A stretch of DNA of 64,000 nt from Pseudomonas gingeri (lineage in GTDB: Bacteria; Pseudomonadota; Gammaproteobacteria; Pseudomonadales; Pseudomonadaceae). The stretch spans positions 103,369 to 167,368 of the forward strand of contig NZ_JACAOS010000022.1 in the NCBI RefSeq assembly GCF_013386165.1, given 5' to 3'. A program made the position numbers and the translations under genes. Below the pieces are notes generated by a model. It did not search any database and was not told the origin of the DNA. It was given only the letters and a program-made list of their open reading frames with translations. Each line of letters starts with the position of its first letter. Within the stretch, counting starts at the first letter, position 1. Positions 26,044 through 34,477 of the stretch are shown in pieces.

Positions 26044-27936
26044 TTAAATCCGGAAACTGCCCACCAACTGCTTCAACCGCGCCGCCTGCTGTTCCAGGTC
26101 CGCGCAGGCGCGCAAGGTCGATTGCAGGTTTTCCACGCCTTCCTGGTTCAAGGTGTTGATCTCGGTAATGTCGACGTTGATCGACTCCACCACCGCTGTC
26201 TGCTCCTCGGTCGCCGTCGCCACCGACTGGTTCATGCCGTCGATCTCGCCGATCCGCTGGGTCACGCTACCCAGCCGCTCGCCCGCCTGGTTGGCGATGC
26301 CCACGCTGCTGTCGCTCTGGCGCTGGCTGTCGGTCATGATGCTGACCGCTTCCCGGGCACCGACCTGCAACTCCTCGATCATCTTCTGCACTTGCTGCGC
26401 CGAATCCTGGGTACGGTGCGCCAGGTTGCGCACTTCATCGGCCACCACCGCAAACCCACGCCCGGCTTCCCCAGCCCGCGCCGCCTCGATGGCCGCGTTG
26501 AGCGCCAGCAGGTTGGTCTGCTGGGAAATACCGGTGATCACTTCGAGAATCTGCCCGATGTTCACCGTGTTGCTGTTCAGGGTTTCGATATTGCCGCACG
26601 AATCACTGATCTTGGCCGACAGTTGCTGCATCGCGGTGATGGTCTTCTCCACCACCTGCTGACCGTCTTCGGCCAGGCTGCGGGCTTCGCTCGAATGTTG
26701 CGAGGCGAGGGCGGCGTTCTGCGCGATCTCCTGGGCCGCGGCACCGAGTTGGTTGATCGCTGCCGCCACGCTGCTGGTACGGTTGGCCTGCTGGTCGGAG
26801 TTGATCATCGACGAATTCGAGGCGCTGACCACCCGCAAGGCCACTTCGTTGACCTGGCCGGTGGCCGAGGCGACTTCGCGGATCGAGGTGTGGATACGTT
26901 CGACAAAGCGGTTGAAGGACATGCCCAGGGTGCCGAACTCGTCGTGGCCGTGGATGACCAGGCGTTTGGTCAGGTCGCCTTCACCCTCGGCGATGTCGTG
27001 CATGGCCCGGCCCATCACGTGCAGCGGCTGCATCAGCACGCGGATCAGCATGCCCAGCAGGGCGATGATGATGATCACGGCGATCACCGTGGCAATGATC
27101 GCCGAGGTGCGGAACTCGCTGAGCATGGAGAACGCGGTGTCCTGGTCGAGCACCAGGGCGACGTACCAGTCCACCGAAGACACGCCGTTGACGTGGGTGA
27201 AGGAGATGAACTGATGCTTGCCGTCCGCCTCGACTTCCTTGAGCCCGGTGCTGATTTTCGGGGTATCGGTCGGGTAGGCGTCAGAGAGGTTTTTCAGGAT
27301 CAGTTTACTGTCCGGGTGAATCAGGATCTTGCCGTCGGCGCTGACGATAAACGCATGGCCGTGGCCGCCGAAGTTCAACGAGTTGATGATGGCGCTGACG
27401 CTGCCCAGGTCGATATCGGCACCGGTCACGCCGATGAACTGGCCCTGGTTCTGCACCGGGGTGGCCAGGGTGATCACCAGTTTGCCGGAGGACGCGGCGA
27501 TGTAGGGTTCGGTGACGATGGTCTGCTGGGCGGCGGTGGCAGCCTTGTACCAGCCGCGTGAGCGTGGGTCGTAGTCGGCGGGGCGGTTGCCCACCGGAAC
27601 CGAAGTCATCACGCCTTGCGCACTGCCGAAATAGCTGAGCTGGAAGTTGCTGGCGTAGGTGGGCAGGCCGATGGCGTGTTTCAGGCTGTCGGCGGAGCTG
27701 CCGTCCACGGCAATCTGCTGGGACAGCGATTGCAGCAGTTGAATACGGCTTTCCAACCAGGTCTGGATGTTGCTGGTGGTCAAGCTGCCCAATGCCTGCA
27801 TCGAGTCTTCGGTGCTGCTGCGCAGGGCCTCGCGTTGGCGGTAATCGTTGAACAGAATGAAGCAGGCGAACGCCACCGCGACCACCAAGGCCGCCGCCAA
27901 CAGGATTTTATGGCTGAATTTGAGGTTTTTGGTCAT
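26044..27936 (-). CDS. Methyl-accepting chemotaxis protein with dCache sensor, amino-acid type
   Basis: A 630-residue chemoreceptor: TM1 (about 10-31), periplasmic dCache domain (about 35-275), TM2 (about 276-300), HAMP, then the signalling hairpin with the tip FAVVADEVRNLAHRTQDSAQ. The sensor has YDPRSRGWYKAA followed by GADIDL, i.e. the Tyr, Arg, Trp, Tyr and distal Asp arrangement that binds the amino and carboxyl groups of amino acids in PctA-type receptors, so an L-amino-acid ligand is likely. No C-terminal CheR-docking pentapeptide is present. The ATG at 27936 gives MTKNLKFSHKILLAAAL. A perfect 20-bp palindrome lies 50 nt upstream. Confidence 0.93.
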   Translation of the reverse strand: MTKNLKFSHKILLAAALVVAVAFACFILFNDYRQREALRSSTEDSMQALGSLTTSNIQTWLESRIQLLQSLSQQIAVDGSSADSLKHAIGLPTYASNFQLSYFGSAQGVMTSVPVGNRPADYDPRSRGWYKAATAAQQTIVTEPYIAASSGKLVITLATPVQNQGQFIGVTGADIDLGSVSAIINSLNFGGHGHAFIVSADGKILIHPDSKLILKNLSDAYPTDTPKISTGLKEVEADGKHQFISFTHVNGVSSVDWYVALVLDQDTAFSMLSEFRTSAIIATVIAVIIIIALLGMLIRVLMQPLHVMGRAMHDIAEGEGDLTKRLVIHGHDEFGTLGMSFNRFVERIHTSIREVASATGQVNEVALRVVSASNSSMINSDQQANRTSSVAAAINQLGAAAQEIAQNAALASQHSSEARSLAEDGQQVVEKTITAMQQLSAKISDSCGNIETLNSNTVNIGQILEVITGISQQTNLLALNAAIEAARAGEAGRGFAVVADEVRNLAHRTQDSAQQVQKMIEELQVGAREAVSIMTDSQRQSDSSVGIANQAGERLGSVTQRIGEIDGMNQSVATATEEQTAVVESINVDITEINTLNQEGVENLQSTLRACADLEQQAARLKQLVGSFRI

Positions 27937-28337
27937 GAAATGAGCTGTCCACAGGGGGGGCTGGTCAACGAGGGGCGTCAATTTGCCACAGGTCATGACC
28001 TGTGGGGCAATTTCTCTTGGTCAACGTCGGCGTCGGAAGTCCTTGTCCTGTTTTTCCATTGCTCGCCATGGCGGGAGGTAGCGCCTTGTATATAGGCCTA
28101 CGGGCCTTCCATGAAGGCAAAATACTATTACTCAATTATGTCGACATCTTTGCGCCGAAGATTAGTCTCCAGGCGATAAAGCCGACGAAATGCCGGTTTC
28201 GCTGGATAAAGTGCCTGAAAACTCTTGAAGGAAATCGCTGTAAGAAAAGCACCTGGGCTCGGGAACCAGATGGCTCTTTTCTCTTCTAAGCTTGCGGTAG
28301 GCAGCCGTGCCCACCTTTTGAGCCCCAGGAGTTCCCC
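27937..28337. other. Divergent intergenic region between the chemoreceptor and a lipoprotein gene
   Basis: 400 bp without a credible gene. It is less GC-rich than its surroundings, as expected of two divergent promoters. The only clear structure is the palindrome at 27986-28005. Confidence 0.6.
27986..28005. promoter_or_regulatory. Perfect 20-bp palindrome upstream of the chemoreceptor gene
   Basis: CCACAGGTCATGACCTGTGG is self-complementary throughout. It is flanked by ATTTG and CAATTT, which extend it imperfectly. No T-run follows, so it is more likely an operator than a terminator. Confidence 0.5.
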
Positions 28338-28592
28338 ATGTCGTTGCGCTCTCTCGCCCTTTTGTCGTTCTGCGTGCTGTTGGTCGCGTGCAGCAAGGTC
28401 AATCAGGAAAACTACTCGAAAATCTCTGCGGGCATGGACAAGGTCGAGGTCGAGAAACTGCTCGGCTCGCCGTCGGACTGTTCCGGTGCACTCGGCATGT
28501 CCAGTTGCACCTGGGGTAACAAGAACAGCTTTATCAGCGTGCAGTATGCCGGTGACAAAGTCCTGATGTTTTCCGGGCAAGGCCTGAAGTAA
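28338..28592 (+). CDS. Small outer-envelope lipoprotein
   Basis: An 84-residue lipoprotein. The signal peptide MSLRSLALLSFCVLLVAC ends in a lipobox (LVAC), so Cys18 is the lipidated residue. The mature part, with YSKISAGMDKVEVEKLLGSPSDCSG..CTWGN..ISVQYAGDKV, has the SmpA/OmlA-like BamE fold pattern (a G-M-x-x-x-x-V-x-x-L-L-G-x-P helix-turn). A Cys pair in the mature part could form a disulfide. It is followed 30 nt later by the lipocalin gene, so the two may be co-transcribed. Function unknown. Confidence 0.82.
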   Translation: MSLRSLALLSFCVLLVACSKVNQENYSKISAGMDKVEVEKLLGSPSDCSGALGMSSCTWGNKNSFISVQYAGDKVLMFSGQGLK

Positions 28593-28622
28593 ACCGGGGC
28601 GATCGCCCGCGGGAGAAGAATA

Positions 28623-29180
28623 ATGTTGCGTTTAGTGGTCACTCTTTTGGCCGGCTTGTTGCTGGCCGGTTGCGCTACGTCCGGCGACGATTTGGCGCCC
28701 AAGACCGCAGGTCATGTGGACCTGAACCGTTATCAGGGCACCTGGTACGAATTGGCCCGGATGCCGATGTATTTCCAGCGCAATTGCGCGCAGTCGGAAG
28801 CCCGCTACAGCCTGATGGCCGATGGCAAGGTGGCGGTGTTCAATCGTTGCCTGACCGAGCAGTGGACCTGGGAAGAAGCCAAGGGCACGGCGACGCCGCA
28901 GGTGCCGGGGCAGACCGACAAGCTGTGGGTGAAGTTCGATAACTGGTTCACGTCGCTGTTACCGGGCGTGGCCAAGGCCGACTACTGGATCCTGTACGTC
29001 AGCGACGACTACAAGACGGCGATTGTCGGCAATCCGAATCGTCGCTACCTGTGGTTGTTGTCGCGTTCGACCAAGGTCACTGCGGAGACCCGTGAGGACC
29101 TGCTGAGCCGGGCGCGCCAGCAGGGTTACGACACCACCCGATTGATCTGGCGCACGCCGGATTCGAAGATGCCCAACTGA
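28623..29180 (+). CDS. blc: Outer-membrane lipocalin Blc
   Basis: A 185-residue lipoprotein. The lipobox LAGC places the lipidated Cys at residue 17. The lipocalin signature NRYQGTWYELARMP (Gly39, Trp41) is followed by eight beta strands and the closing motif YLWLLSRSTKVTAE typical of bacterial lipocalins. The family binds phospholipids or fatty acids at the outer membrane and is induced by envelope stress in E. coli. In Pseudomonas it sits beside hutF, a conserved neighbourhood without an obvious functional link. Confidence 0.93.
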   Translation: MLRLVVTLLAGLLLAGCATSGDDLAPKTAGHVDLNRYQGTWYELARMPMYFQRNCAQSEARYSLMADGKVAVFNRCLTEQWTWEEAKGTATPQVPGQTDKLWVKFDNWFTSLLPGVAKADYWILYVSDDYKTAIVGNPNRRYLWLLSRSTKVTAETREDLLSRARQQGYDTTRLIWRTPDSKMPN

Positions 29181-29186
29181 ACCCAG

Positions 29187-29214
29187 AAACACCGCCCCTA
29201 CGGGGGCCGTGTTT
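29187..29214 (+). terminator. Possible terminator after blc
   Basis: AAACAC-CGCCCC, loop TAC, GGGGGCC-GTGTTT: a strong but imperfect stem just after the stop. The T-run is only three bases long. Confidence 0.5.
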
Positions 29215-29246
29215 CACCGCGAAATACCGTCAGGCACGGGCTTTTA

Positions 29247-29359
29247 TGTAGGAGCAGCCGGTCGACGCTCGATTGCTCGCGATGGTAGTCCAGACACCGC
29301 TGGGTATCAGGTACCCAGCGTTATCGTTGACGTCCATCGCGAGCAAGCTCGCTCCTACA
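29247..29359. repeat. REPIN-like element, variant left arm, with internal hairpin
   Basis: The left arm TGTAGGAGCAGCCGGTCGAC is the same unusual type as at 4937. The right arm GAGCAAGCTCGCTCCTACA is standard. Between them GCTGGGTA-TCAGG-TACCCAGC forms its own stem near 29300. Confidence 0.78.
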
Positions 29360-29373
29360 GGGATCGCGTTCCG

Positions 29374-30738
29374 TCAGTTCAGCAGGTCGCGCAGCACCTG
29401 GGTGAAGGCCCGGGCGCTTTCTTCTTCGCCCGCATGCCGTCCACCGCGTACCGCCCACTGGCCGTTGACCATCACATCGCGCACCTGGCGGTCGCCGCCG
29501 GCGAACAACCAGCGGTTGAGAATGCCGTCTTCATGGGCTGTCGCCAGATAGGGGTCGCTGCCATCGAGCACCAGCCAGTCGGCGCGCTTGCCGACTTCCA
29601 GTCGACCGATCGCCTGCCCCAGGGCCTGGGCACCGCCATCCAGCGCGGCGTCGTACAGCGTACGTCCGACCATCGGCTGATCAGCGCGATACAGGCGGTT
29701 GCGCCGCTGATCCCGCAGGCGTTGGCCATATTCCAGCCAGCGCAGTTCTTCCACCACGCTCAATGACACATGGCTGTCGGAACCGATGCCCATCCGCCCG
29801 CCCTGGGCGAGAAAGTCTACGGCCGGAAAAATCCCGTCGCCGAGATTGGCCTCTGTGGTCAGGCACAGGCCGGCAATCGCCCGGCTGCGGGCCATGCGCG
29901 TGACTTCCTCGGCGTCGGCGTGGGTCGCGTGGACCAGGCACCAGCGCTCATCCACCTCGACGTTGTCGTACAGCCATTGCAGCGGGCGCTTGCCGCTCCA
30001 GACCAGGCAGTCGTCGACTTCCTTCTGTTGCTCGGCGATATGGATATGCACCGGACAGTGCTTGTCGCTGGCGGCCAGCACTTCATTGATCTGCCCGGGC
30101 GTCACCGCGCGCAACGAGTGGAAGCACAGTCCCAGGGCCTGAGCCGGCTGTTTGGCGAGAAGCGGCTGCAAACGTGCCTGCAACTTCAGGTAATTCTCGG
30201 TGCTGTTGATAAAACGGCGTTGCCCTTCGTTGGGCGCCTGGCCACCGAAACCGGAGTGACTGTAGAGCACCGGCAACAGGGTCAGGCCGATGCCGGCATC
30301 GCTGGCCGCCTGGCTGATGCGCAGGGCCAGTTCGGCCGGGTCGGTGTAGGCCTGGCCGTTGGTGTCGTGATGCACATAGTGGAACTCGGCCACCGAGGTG
30401 TAGCCGGCCTTGAGCATCTCGATATACAACTGGCGGGCGATGATGCCCATCTGCTCCGGGCTGATCTTGCCCACCAGCCGATACATCAGGTCGCGCCAGG
30501 TCCAGAAGCTGTCGTTGGGATTACCCGCCACTTCCGCCAGCCCGCCCATGGCGCGCTGGAAGGCGTGGGAGTGCAGGTTCGGCATACCCGGCAGCAGCGG
30601 GCCGCTCAGCCGTTCGGCACCTTCTGCATGGGAATCGGCCTGGACCTGGGTCAGGACGCCCACGGCGTTGACCTCCAGGCGTACATTGTTGGCCCATCCA
30701 CTAGGCAGCAGCGCGCGTTCGGCAAAGAAGGCGGACAT
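29374..30738 (-). CDS. hutF: Formimidoylglutamate deiminase
   Basis: Converts N-formimino-L-glutamate to N-formyl-L-glutamate and ammonia, the fourth step of the five-step histidine pathway that pairs with hutG. The 454-residue amidohydrolase has the metal-binding NLHSHAF (His56, His58), VHIHIAEQ, HATHAD and IGSDSHVS motifs in the order of the superfamily. It is transcribed away from hutCD; the short intergenic region carries a TGTATATACA palindrome that should let HutC control both directions. Confidence 0.96.
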   Translation of the reverse strand: MSAFFAERALLPSGWANNVRLEVNAVGVLTQVQADSHAEGAERLSGPLLPGMPNLHSHAFQRAMGGLAEVAGNPNDSFWTWRDLMYRLVGKISPEQMGIIARQLYIEMLKAGYTSVAEFHYVHHDTNGQAYTDPAELALRISQAASDAGIGLTLLPVLYSHSGFGGQAPNEGQRRFINSTENYLKLQARLQPLLAKQPAQALGLCFHSLRAVTPGQINEVLAASDKHCPVHIHIAEQQKEVDDCLVWSGKRPLQWLYDNVEVDERWCLVHATHADAEEVTRMARSRAIAGLCLTTEANLGDGIFPAVDFLAQGGRMGIGSDSHVSLSVVEELRWLEYGQRLRDQRRNRLYRADQPMVGRTLYDAALDGGAQALGQAIGRLEVGKRADWLVLDGSDPYLATAHEDGILNRWLFAGGDRQVRDVMVNGQWAVRGGRHAGEEESARAFTQVLRDLLN

Positions 30739-30764
30739 GGTTCAGCACCCCATCGTGTGTTATT

Positions 30765-30780
30765 TGTATATACATATACA
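30765..30780. promoter_or_regulatory. Candidate HutC operator between hutF and hutC
   Basis: TGTATATACATATACA contains the perfect palindrome TGTATATACA (30765-30774) and a second overlapping TACA half-site. It resembles the operator before hutU (TGTA..TACA). Confidence 0.6.
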
Positions 30781-30843
30781 GACGTTTGCCTGCCCGGTAA
30801 ACTCCGGCAAGCTAGCCATCTTTGAATCAAACAAGGATTTCCC

Positions 30844-31593
30844 GTGCCGACTCCGCCTGCCAACCTCCCGCTGGCTGCCCATATGGGCGACAGTCCGGCG
30901 CCGCTATACGCCCGCGTCAAACAGATGATCGGTCAGCAGATCGACAGCGGAAACTGGCCGCCGCATTACCGCGTGCCGTCCGAGAGCGAGCTGGTGGAGC
31001 AACTGGGCTATAGCCGCATGACCATTAACCGGGCCCTGCGGGAAATGACCGCCGAAGGCCTGTTGGTGCGCATGCAGGGTGTCGGCACCTTCGTCGCCGA
31101 GCCCAAGAGCCAGTCGGCGCTGTTCGAAGTGCACAACATCGCCGACGAGATCGCTTCGCGCGGCCACCGGCACACCTGCAAGATCATCACTCTGGGCGAA
31201 GAGGCCGCCGGTTCCGAACGTGCCGTGGCCCTGGACATGCGTGAAGGGCAGAAGGTATTCCATTCGCTGATCGTGCATTTCGAGAACGATATCCCGGTGC
31301 AGATCGAGGATCGTTTCGTCAATGCGCTGGTGGCGCCGGACTACCTCAAGCAGGATTTCACCCTGCAGACGCCTTACGCCTATCTGTCCCAGGTCGCACC
31401 GCTGACCGAGGGCGAGCACGTGGTCGAAGCCATCCTCGCCGACGCCGAAGAGTGCAAGCTGCTGCAGATCGAGCCGGGCGAGCCGTGCCTGATGATTCGG
31501 CGTCGGACCTGGTCCGGCCGTCAGCCAGTGACCGCCGCCCGCCTGATCCACCCCGGTTCCCGTCATCGTCTGGAAGGACGCTTTAGCAAATGA
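30844..31593 (+). CDS. hutC: Histidine utilisation repressor HutC
   Basis: A GntR-family, HutC-subfamily repressor that responds to urocanate. The 249 residues comprise an N-terminal winged helix (about 19-85, with VPSESELVEQLGYSRMTINRALREM as recognition region) and a UTRA ligand domain (about 95-240). The start is GTG with AAGGA 7 nt upstream; an in-frame ATG 13 codons later lacks such a site. The stop overlaps hutD as ATGA. It should repress hutF, hutCD and the hutU operon and autoregulate from the operator upstream. Confidence 0.95.
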   Translation: MPTPPANLPLAAHMGDSPAPLYARVKQMIGQQIDSGNWPPHYRVPSESELVEQLGYSRMTINRALREMTAEGLLVRMQGVGTFVAEPKSQSALFEVHNIADEIASRGHRHTCKIITLGEEAAGSERAVALDMREGQKVFHSLIVHFENDIPVQIEDRFVNALVAPDYLKQDFTLQTPYAYLSQVAPLTEGEHVVEAILADAEECKLLQIEPGEPCLMIRRRTWSGRQPVTAARLIHPGSRHRLEGRFSK

Positions 31594-32168
31594 GCCAGTT
31601 GAAAGTCTTGCGCGCGGCGGATTACCCGCGCATGCCGTGGAAAAACGGCGGCGGTAGCACCGAGGAAATCACCCGGGACGCGGGCGAAGGCCTGGACGGT
31701 TTCGGCTGGCGCCTGTCGATTGCCGATATCGGCGAGTCGGGCGGGTTTTCCACCTTTGCCGGCTATGAGCGGATCATTACTGTGCTGCAAGGCGCGGGCA
31801 TGACCTTGCAGGTCGATGGTCAGCGCACGCGGGCCTTGTTGCCGCTGGACCCGTTTGCCTTCAGTGGTGCGAGCCAGGTGAGCTGCACCCTGATCGACGG
31901 GTCGATCCGCGACTTCAACCTGATCTATGCGCCGGATCGCTATAGCGCGCGCTTGCAGTGGCTCGATGCCGCGCAGCCCAAGCGCTTTTTCAGCTCGGCG
32001 GCAGTGCTGCTGATTTTCAGTGTCAGCGAACAATTGCATGTCGGCCTGGGCAACAGCGGCTATGAAGTACTGGGCCGGCATGACTGCCTGCAACTGGACA
32101 GTAACGACGGCCTGCTGGAAGTGGCGGTGACCGGGCGCTGCTGTGTGATTGAGCTGACTCCCGCCTGA
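31590..32168 (+). CDS. hutD: HutD family protein
   Basis: A 192-residue bicupin-fold protein, conserved in pseudomonad hut loci. The family start WKNGGGSTEEI and the later FSTFAGYERIITVLQG are present. In P. fluorescens HutD has been proposed to set an upper limit on hut expression, perhaps by binding urocanate or formylglutamate; the exact mechanism is not known. It overlaps hutC by 4 nt and is followed by a perfect stem that probably ends the hutCD transcript. Confidence 0.93.
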   Translation: MSQLKVLRAADYPRMPWKNGGGSTEEITRDAGEGLDGFGWRLSIADIGESGGFSTFAGYERIITVLQGAGMTLQVDGQRTRALLPLDPFAFSGASQVSCTLIDGSIRDFNLIYAPDRYSARLQWLDAAQPKRFFSSAAVLLIFSVSEQLHVGLGNSGYEVLGRHDCLQLDSNDGLLEVAVTGRCCVIELTPA

Positions 32169-32179
32169 CAGACTGTTCC

Positions 32180-32205
32180 CTTGTGGCGAGCCCGCTCGCC
32201 ACAAG
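32180..32205. repeat. Perfect REP-type hairpin after hutD
   Basis: CTTGTGGCGAGC, CC, GCTCGCCACAAG: a 12-bp perfect stem with a 2-nt centre, i.e. the outer part of a GTGGCGAGC-family REPIN collapsed to one hairpin. It may terminate hutCD. Confidence 0.75.
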
Positions 32206-32232
32206 AACGCTTGCTTCCATCCCGCCCTGTTT

Positions 32233-32278
32233 TGTTACCGAACGCCCCAACATGGCGCAAAACCCTCCCTCGGTAACA
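32233..32278. promoter_or_regulatory. Candidate enhancer (CbrB-type) for the hutU operon
   Basis: TGTTACCGA at 32233 and TCGGTAACA at 32270 are perfect 9-bp inverted repeats whose centres are 37 bp apart, 110-155 bp upstream of the sigma-54 promoter. The GTTAC half-site is of the kind reported for CbrB, the activator of hut in P. fluorescens. Confidence 0.55.
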
Positions 32279-32389
32279 TCCTCCGACCGGCTGTCTGTCA
32301 TCTTCCCGCGCTTTCGTTCCCCGCCAAAATCCCCGCCCCACGGCCTCTGCAGGCCATCCCGAAAAAATCTTCAGCTCACGATTACCAAG

Positions 32390-32406
32390 TTGGCCGCTCG
32401 ATTGCA
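32390..32406 (+). promoter_or_regulatory. Sigma-54 promoter of the hutU operon
   Basis: TTGGCCGCTCGATTGCA matches YTGG-N10-GCA with TTGC at -12. The predicted start is near 32417. Confidence 0.8.
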
Positions 32407-32410
32407 TATG

Positions 32411-32424
32411 CTTGTATGTACAAG
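32411..32424. promoter_or_regulatory. HutC operator at hutU
   Basis: CTTGTATGTACAAG, a palindrome except for the two central bases. It covers the predicted transcription start of the sigma-54 promoter, so bound HutC would block initiation. Confidence 0.75.
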
Positions 32425-32558
32425 TAAAGATGTGTGCGTATGAGTCATCAGGGAGATCGGCGCACCACCCTAATTTCCGCTTGTGATGGGGTCTTCCCCC
32501 CACAGGCTCGCTCGCCCACTGCCTGGGCTGGTTTGGACGATCGCAGAGGAGTTGTTTC

Positions 32559-34259
32559 GTGACTGAGAATACCCAGAAACCTACCGCCACTTTTACCAAG
32601 CGCCGTGATGTTGAAGTCCGCGCCGCCCGTGGCAACAAGTTGACCGCGAAAAGCTGGCTGACCGAAGCGCCGCTGCGGATGCTGATGAACAACCTCGACC
32701 CGGAAGTGGCCGAGAACCCCAAGGAACTGGTGGTCTACGGCGGTATTGGCCGGGCTGCGCGGAACTGGGAATGCTACGACAAGATCGTCGAAAGCCTGAC
32801 TAACCTGAATGACGACGAGACCCTGCTGGTGCAATCCGGCAAGCCGGTCGGCGTGTTCAAGACCCACAGCAACGCCCCCCGTGTGCTGATCGCCAACTCC
32901 AATCTGGTGCCACACTGGGCCACCTGGGAGCACTTCAACGAACTGGACGCCAAAGGCCTAGCCATGTACGGCCAGATGACCGCCGGCAGCTGGATCTACA
33001 TCGGCAGCCAGGGCATCGTCCAGGGTACCTACGAAACCTTCGTCGAAGCCGGTCGCCAGCACTACGACAACAACCTCAAAGGTCGTTGGGTCCTGACCGC
33101 AGGCCTGGGCGGCATGGGCGGCGCGCAACCGCTGGCCGCGACCCTGGCCGGTGCCTGCTCGCTGAACATCGAATGCCAGCAGGTCAGCATCGATTTCCGC
33201 CTGAACAGCCGTTATGTCGACGAACAAGCCACCGACCTCGACGACGCCCTGGCGCGTATCGCCAAGTACACCGCCGCCGGCCAGGCGATCTCCATTGCCC
33301 TGCTCGGCAACGCCGCTGAAATCCTCCCGGAACTGGTCAAGCGCGGCGTGCGCCCGGACATGGTCACCGACCAGACCAGCGCCCACGATCCGCTCAACGG
33401 TTACCTGCCCGCCGGCTGGACCTGGGAAGAGTACCGTGCCCGCGCCCTGACCGAACCCGCCGTCGTGGTGAAGGCCGCCAAGGCGTCGATGGCCGTGCAC
33501 GTCAAGGCCATGCTCGACTTCCAGAAGCAAGGCATCCCGACCTTCGACTACGGCAACAACATCCGTCAGATGGCCCAGGAAGAAGGCGTGGAAAACGCTT
33601 TCGACTTCCCGGGTTTCGTCCCGGCCTACATCCGCCCGCTGTTCTGCCGTGGCATCGGTCCATTCCGCTGGGCCGCGCTGTCGGGTGATCCGCAGGACAT
33701 CTACAAGACCGATGCCAAGGTCAAGGAACTGATCCCGGACGACGCACACCTGCACAACTGGCTGGACATGGCTCGCGAGCGCATCAGCTTCCAGGGTCTG
33801 CCGGCGCGTATCTGCTGGGTTGGCCTGGGTCAGCGCGCCAAGCTCGGCCTGGCGTTCAACGAAATGGTGCGTCGCGGCGAGCTGTCGGCACCGATCGTGA
33901 TCGGTCGTGACCACCTGGACTCCGGTTCGGTAGCCAGCCCGAACCGTGAAACCGAGTCGATGCAGGATGGTTCCGATGCCGTGTCCGACTGGCCACTGCT
34001 CAACGCCCTGCTGAACACCGCCAGCGGCGCGACCTGGGTTTCCCTGCACCATGGCGGCGGCGTCGGCATGGGCTTCTCGCAGCACTCGGGCATGGTGATC
34101 GTCTGTGACGGTACCGACGAAGCAGCCGAGCGGATTGCCCGCGTCCTGCACAACGACCCGGCCACCGGGGTGATGCGTCACGCCGATGCGGGTTACCAGA
34201 TCGCGATCGACTGCGCGAAAGAGCAAGGCTTGAACCTGCCGATGATCACCGGCAAATAA
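32559..34259 (+). CDS. hutU: Urocanate hydratase (urocanase)
   Basis: Adds water to urocanate to form imidazolonepropionate, using tightly bound NAD as electrophile. The 566-residue protein has the NAD-binding LGGMGGAQPLAATLAG (about residue 185) and the C-terminal signature SVASPNRETESMQDGSDAV. It starts at GTG with AGAGGAG just upstream. This is the first gene behind the sigma-54/HutC-controlled promoter and heads the long plus-strand hut transcript. Confidence 0.98.
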   Translation: MTENTQKPTATFTKRRDVEVRAARGNKLTAKSWLTEAPLRMLMNNLDPEVAENPKELVVYGGIGRAARNWECYDKIVESLTNLNDDETLLVQSGKPVGVFKTHSNAPRVLIANSNLVPHWATWEHFNELDAKGLAMYGQMTAGSWIYIGSQGIVQGTYETFVEAGRQHYDNNLKGRWVLTAGLGGMGGAQPLAATLAGACSLNIECQQVSIDFRLNSRYVDEQATDLDDALARIAKYTAAGQAISIALLGNAAEILPELVKRGVRPDMVTDQTSAHDPLNGYLPAGWTWEEYRARALTEPAVVVKAAKASMAVHVKAMLDFQKQGIPTFDYGNNIRQMAQEEGVENAFDFPGFVPAYIRPLFCRGIGPFRWAALSGDPQDIYKTDAKVKELIPDDAHLHNWLDMARERISFQGLPARICWVGLGQRAKLGLAFNEMVRRGELSAPIVIGRDHLDSGSVASPNRETESMQDGSDAVSDWPLLNALLNTASGATWVSLHHGGGVGMGFSQHSGMVIVCDGTDEAAERIARVLHNDPATGVMRHADAGYQIAIDCAKEQGLNLPMITGK

Positions 34260-34309
34260 GGCGGCGTACCGCCTGTTGGAACACAGACCCTGGATGGGAA
34301 TGCGGGCCT

Positions 34310-34394
34310 TGTAGGAGCCGGCTTGCTGGCGATGGCATCGACGCGATGCTCTGTTAAACCGCGTCGCCTGGATCGCCAGCAAGCCGGCTCCCAC
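34310..34394. repeat. REPIN-like inverted repeat inside the hut operon
   Basis: TGTAGGAGCCGGCTTGCTGG faces CCAGCAAGCCGGCTCCCACA around a GC-rich centre. It lies between hutU and the NCS1 transporter gene and could attenuate read-through. Confidence 0.82.
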
Positions 34395-34477
34395 AGAATC
34401 GTGGCGAGTCAACAGGGATCGTGTTTTACAAGAACTGTGCAAACACCGAAAAACAATCCATCAGAGGTTGAACATAC

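Larger units (their letters stand above)
32206..32558 (+). promoter_or_regulatory. hutU operon control region
   Basis: 350 bp without a gene. In order it holds an inverted repeat pair, a sigma-54 promoter and a HutC operator (listed separately), then an untranslated leader of about 140 nt ending in AGAGGAG before the hutU GTG. Confidence 0.8.

Noticed and set aside
32958..34442. 494-codon open frame antisense to hutU
   Set aside because: Shadow of hutU; it also runs into a REPIN-like repeat at its start.
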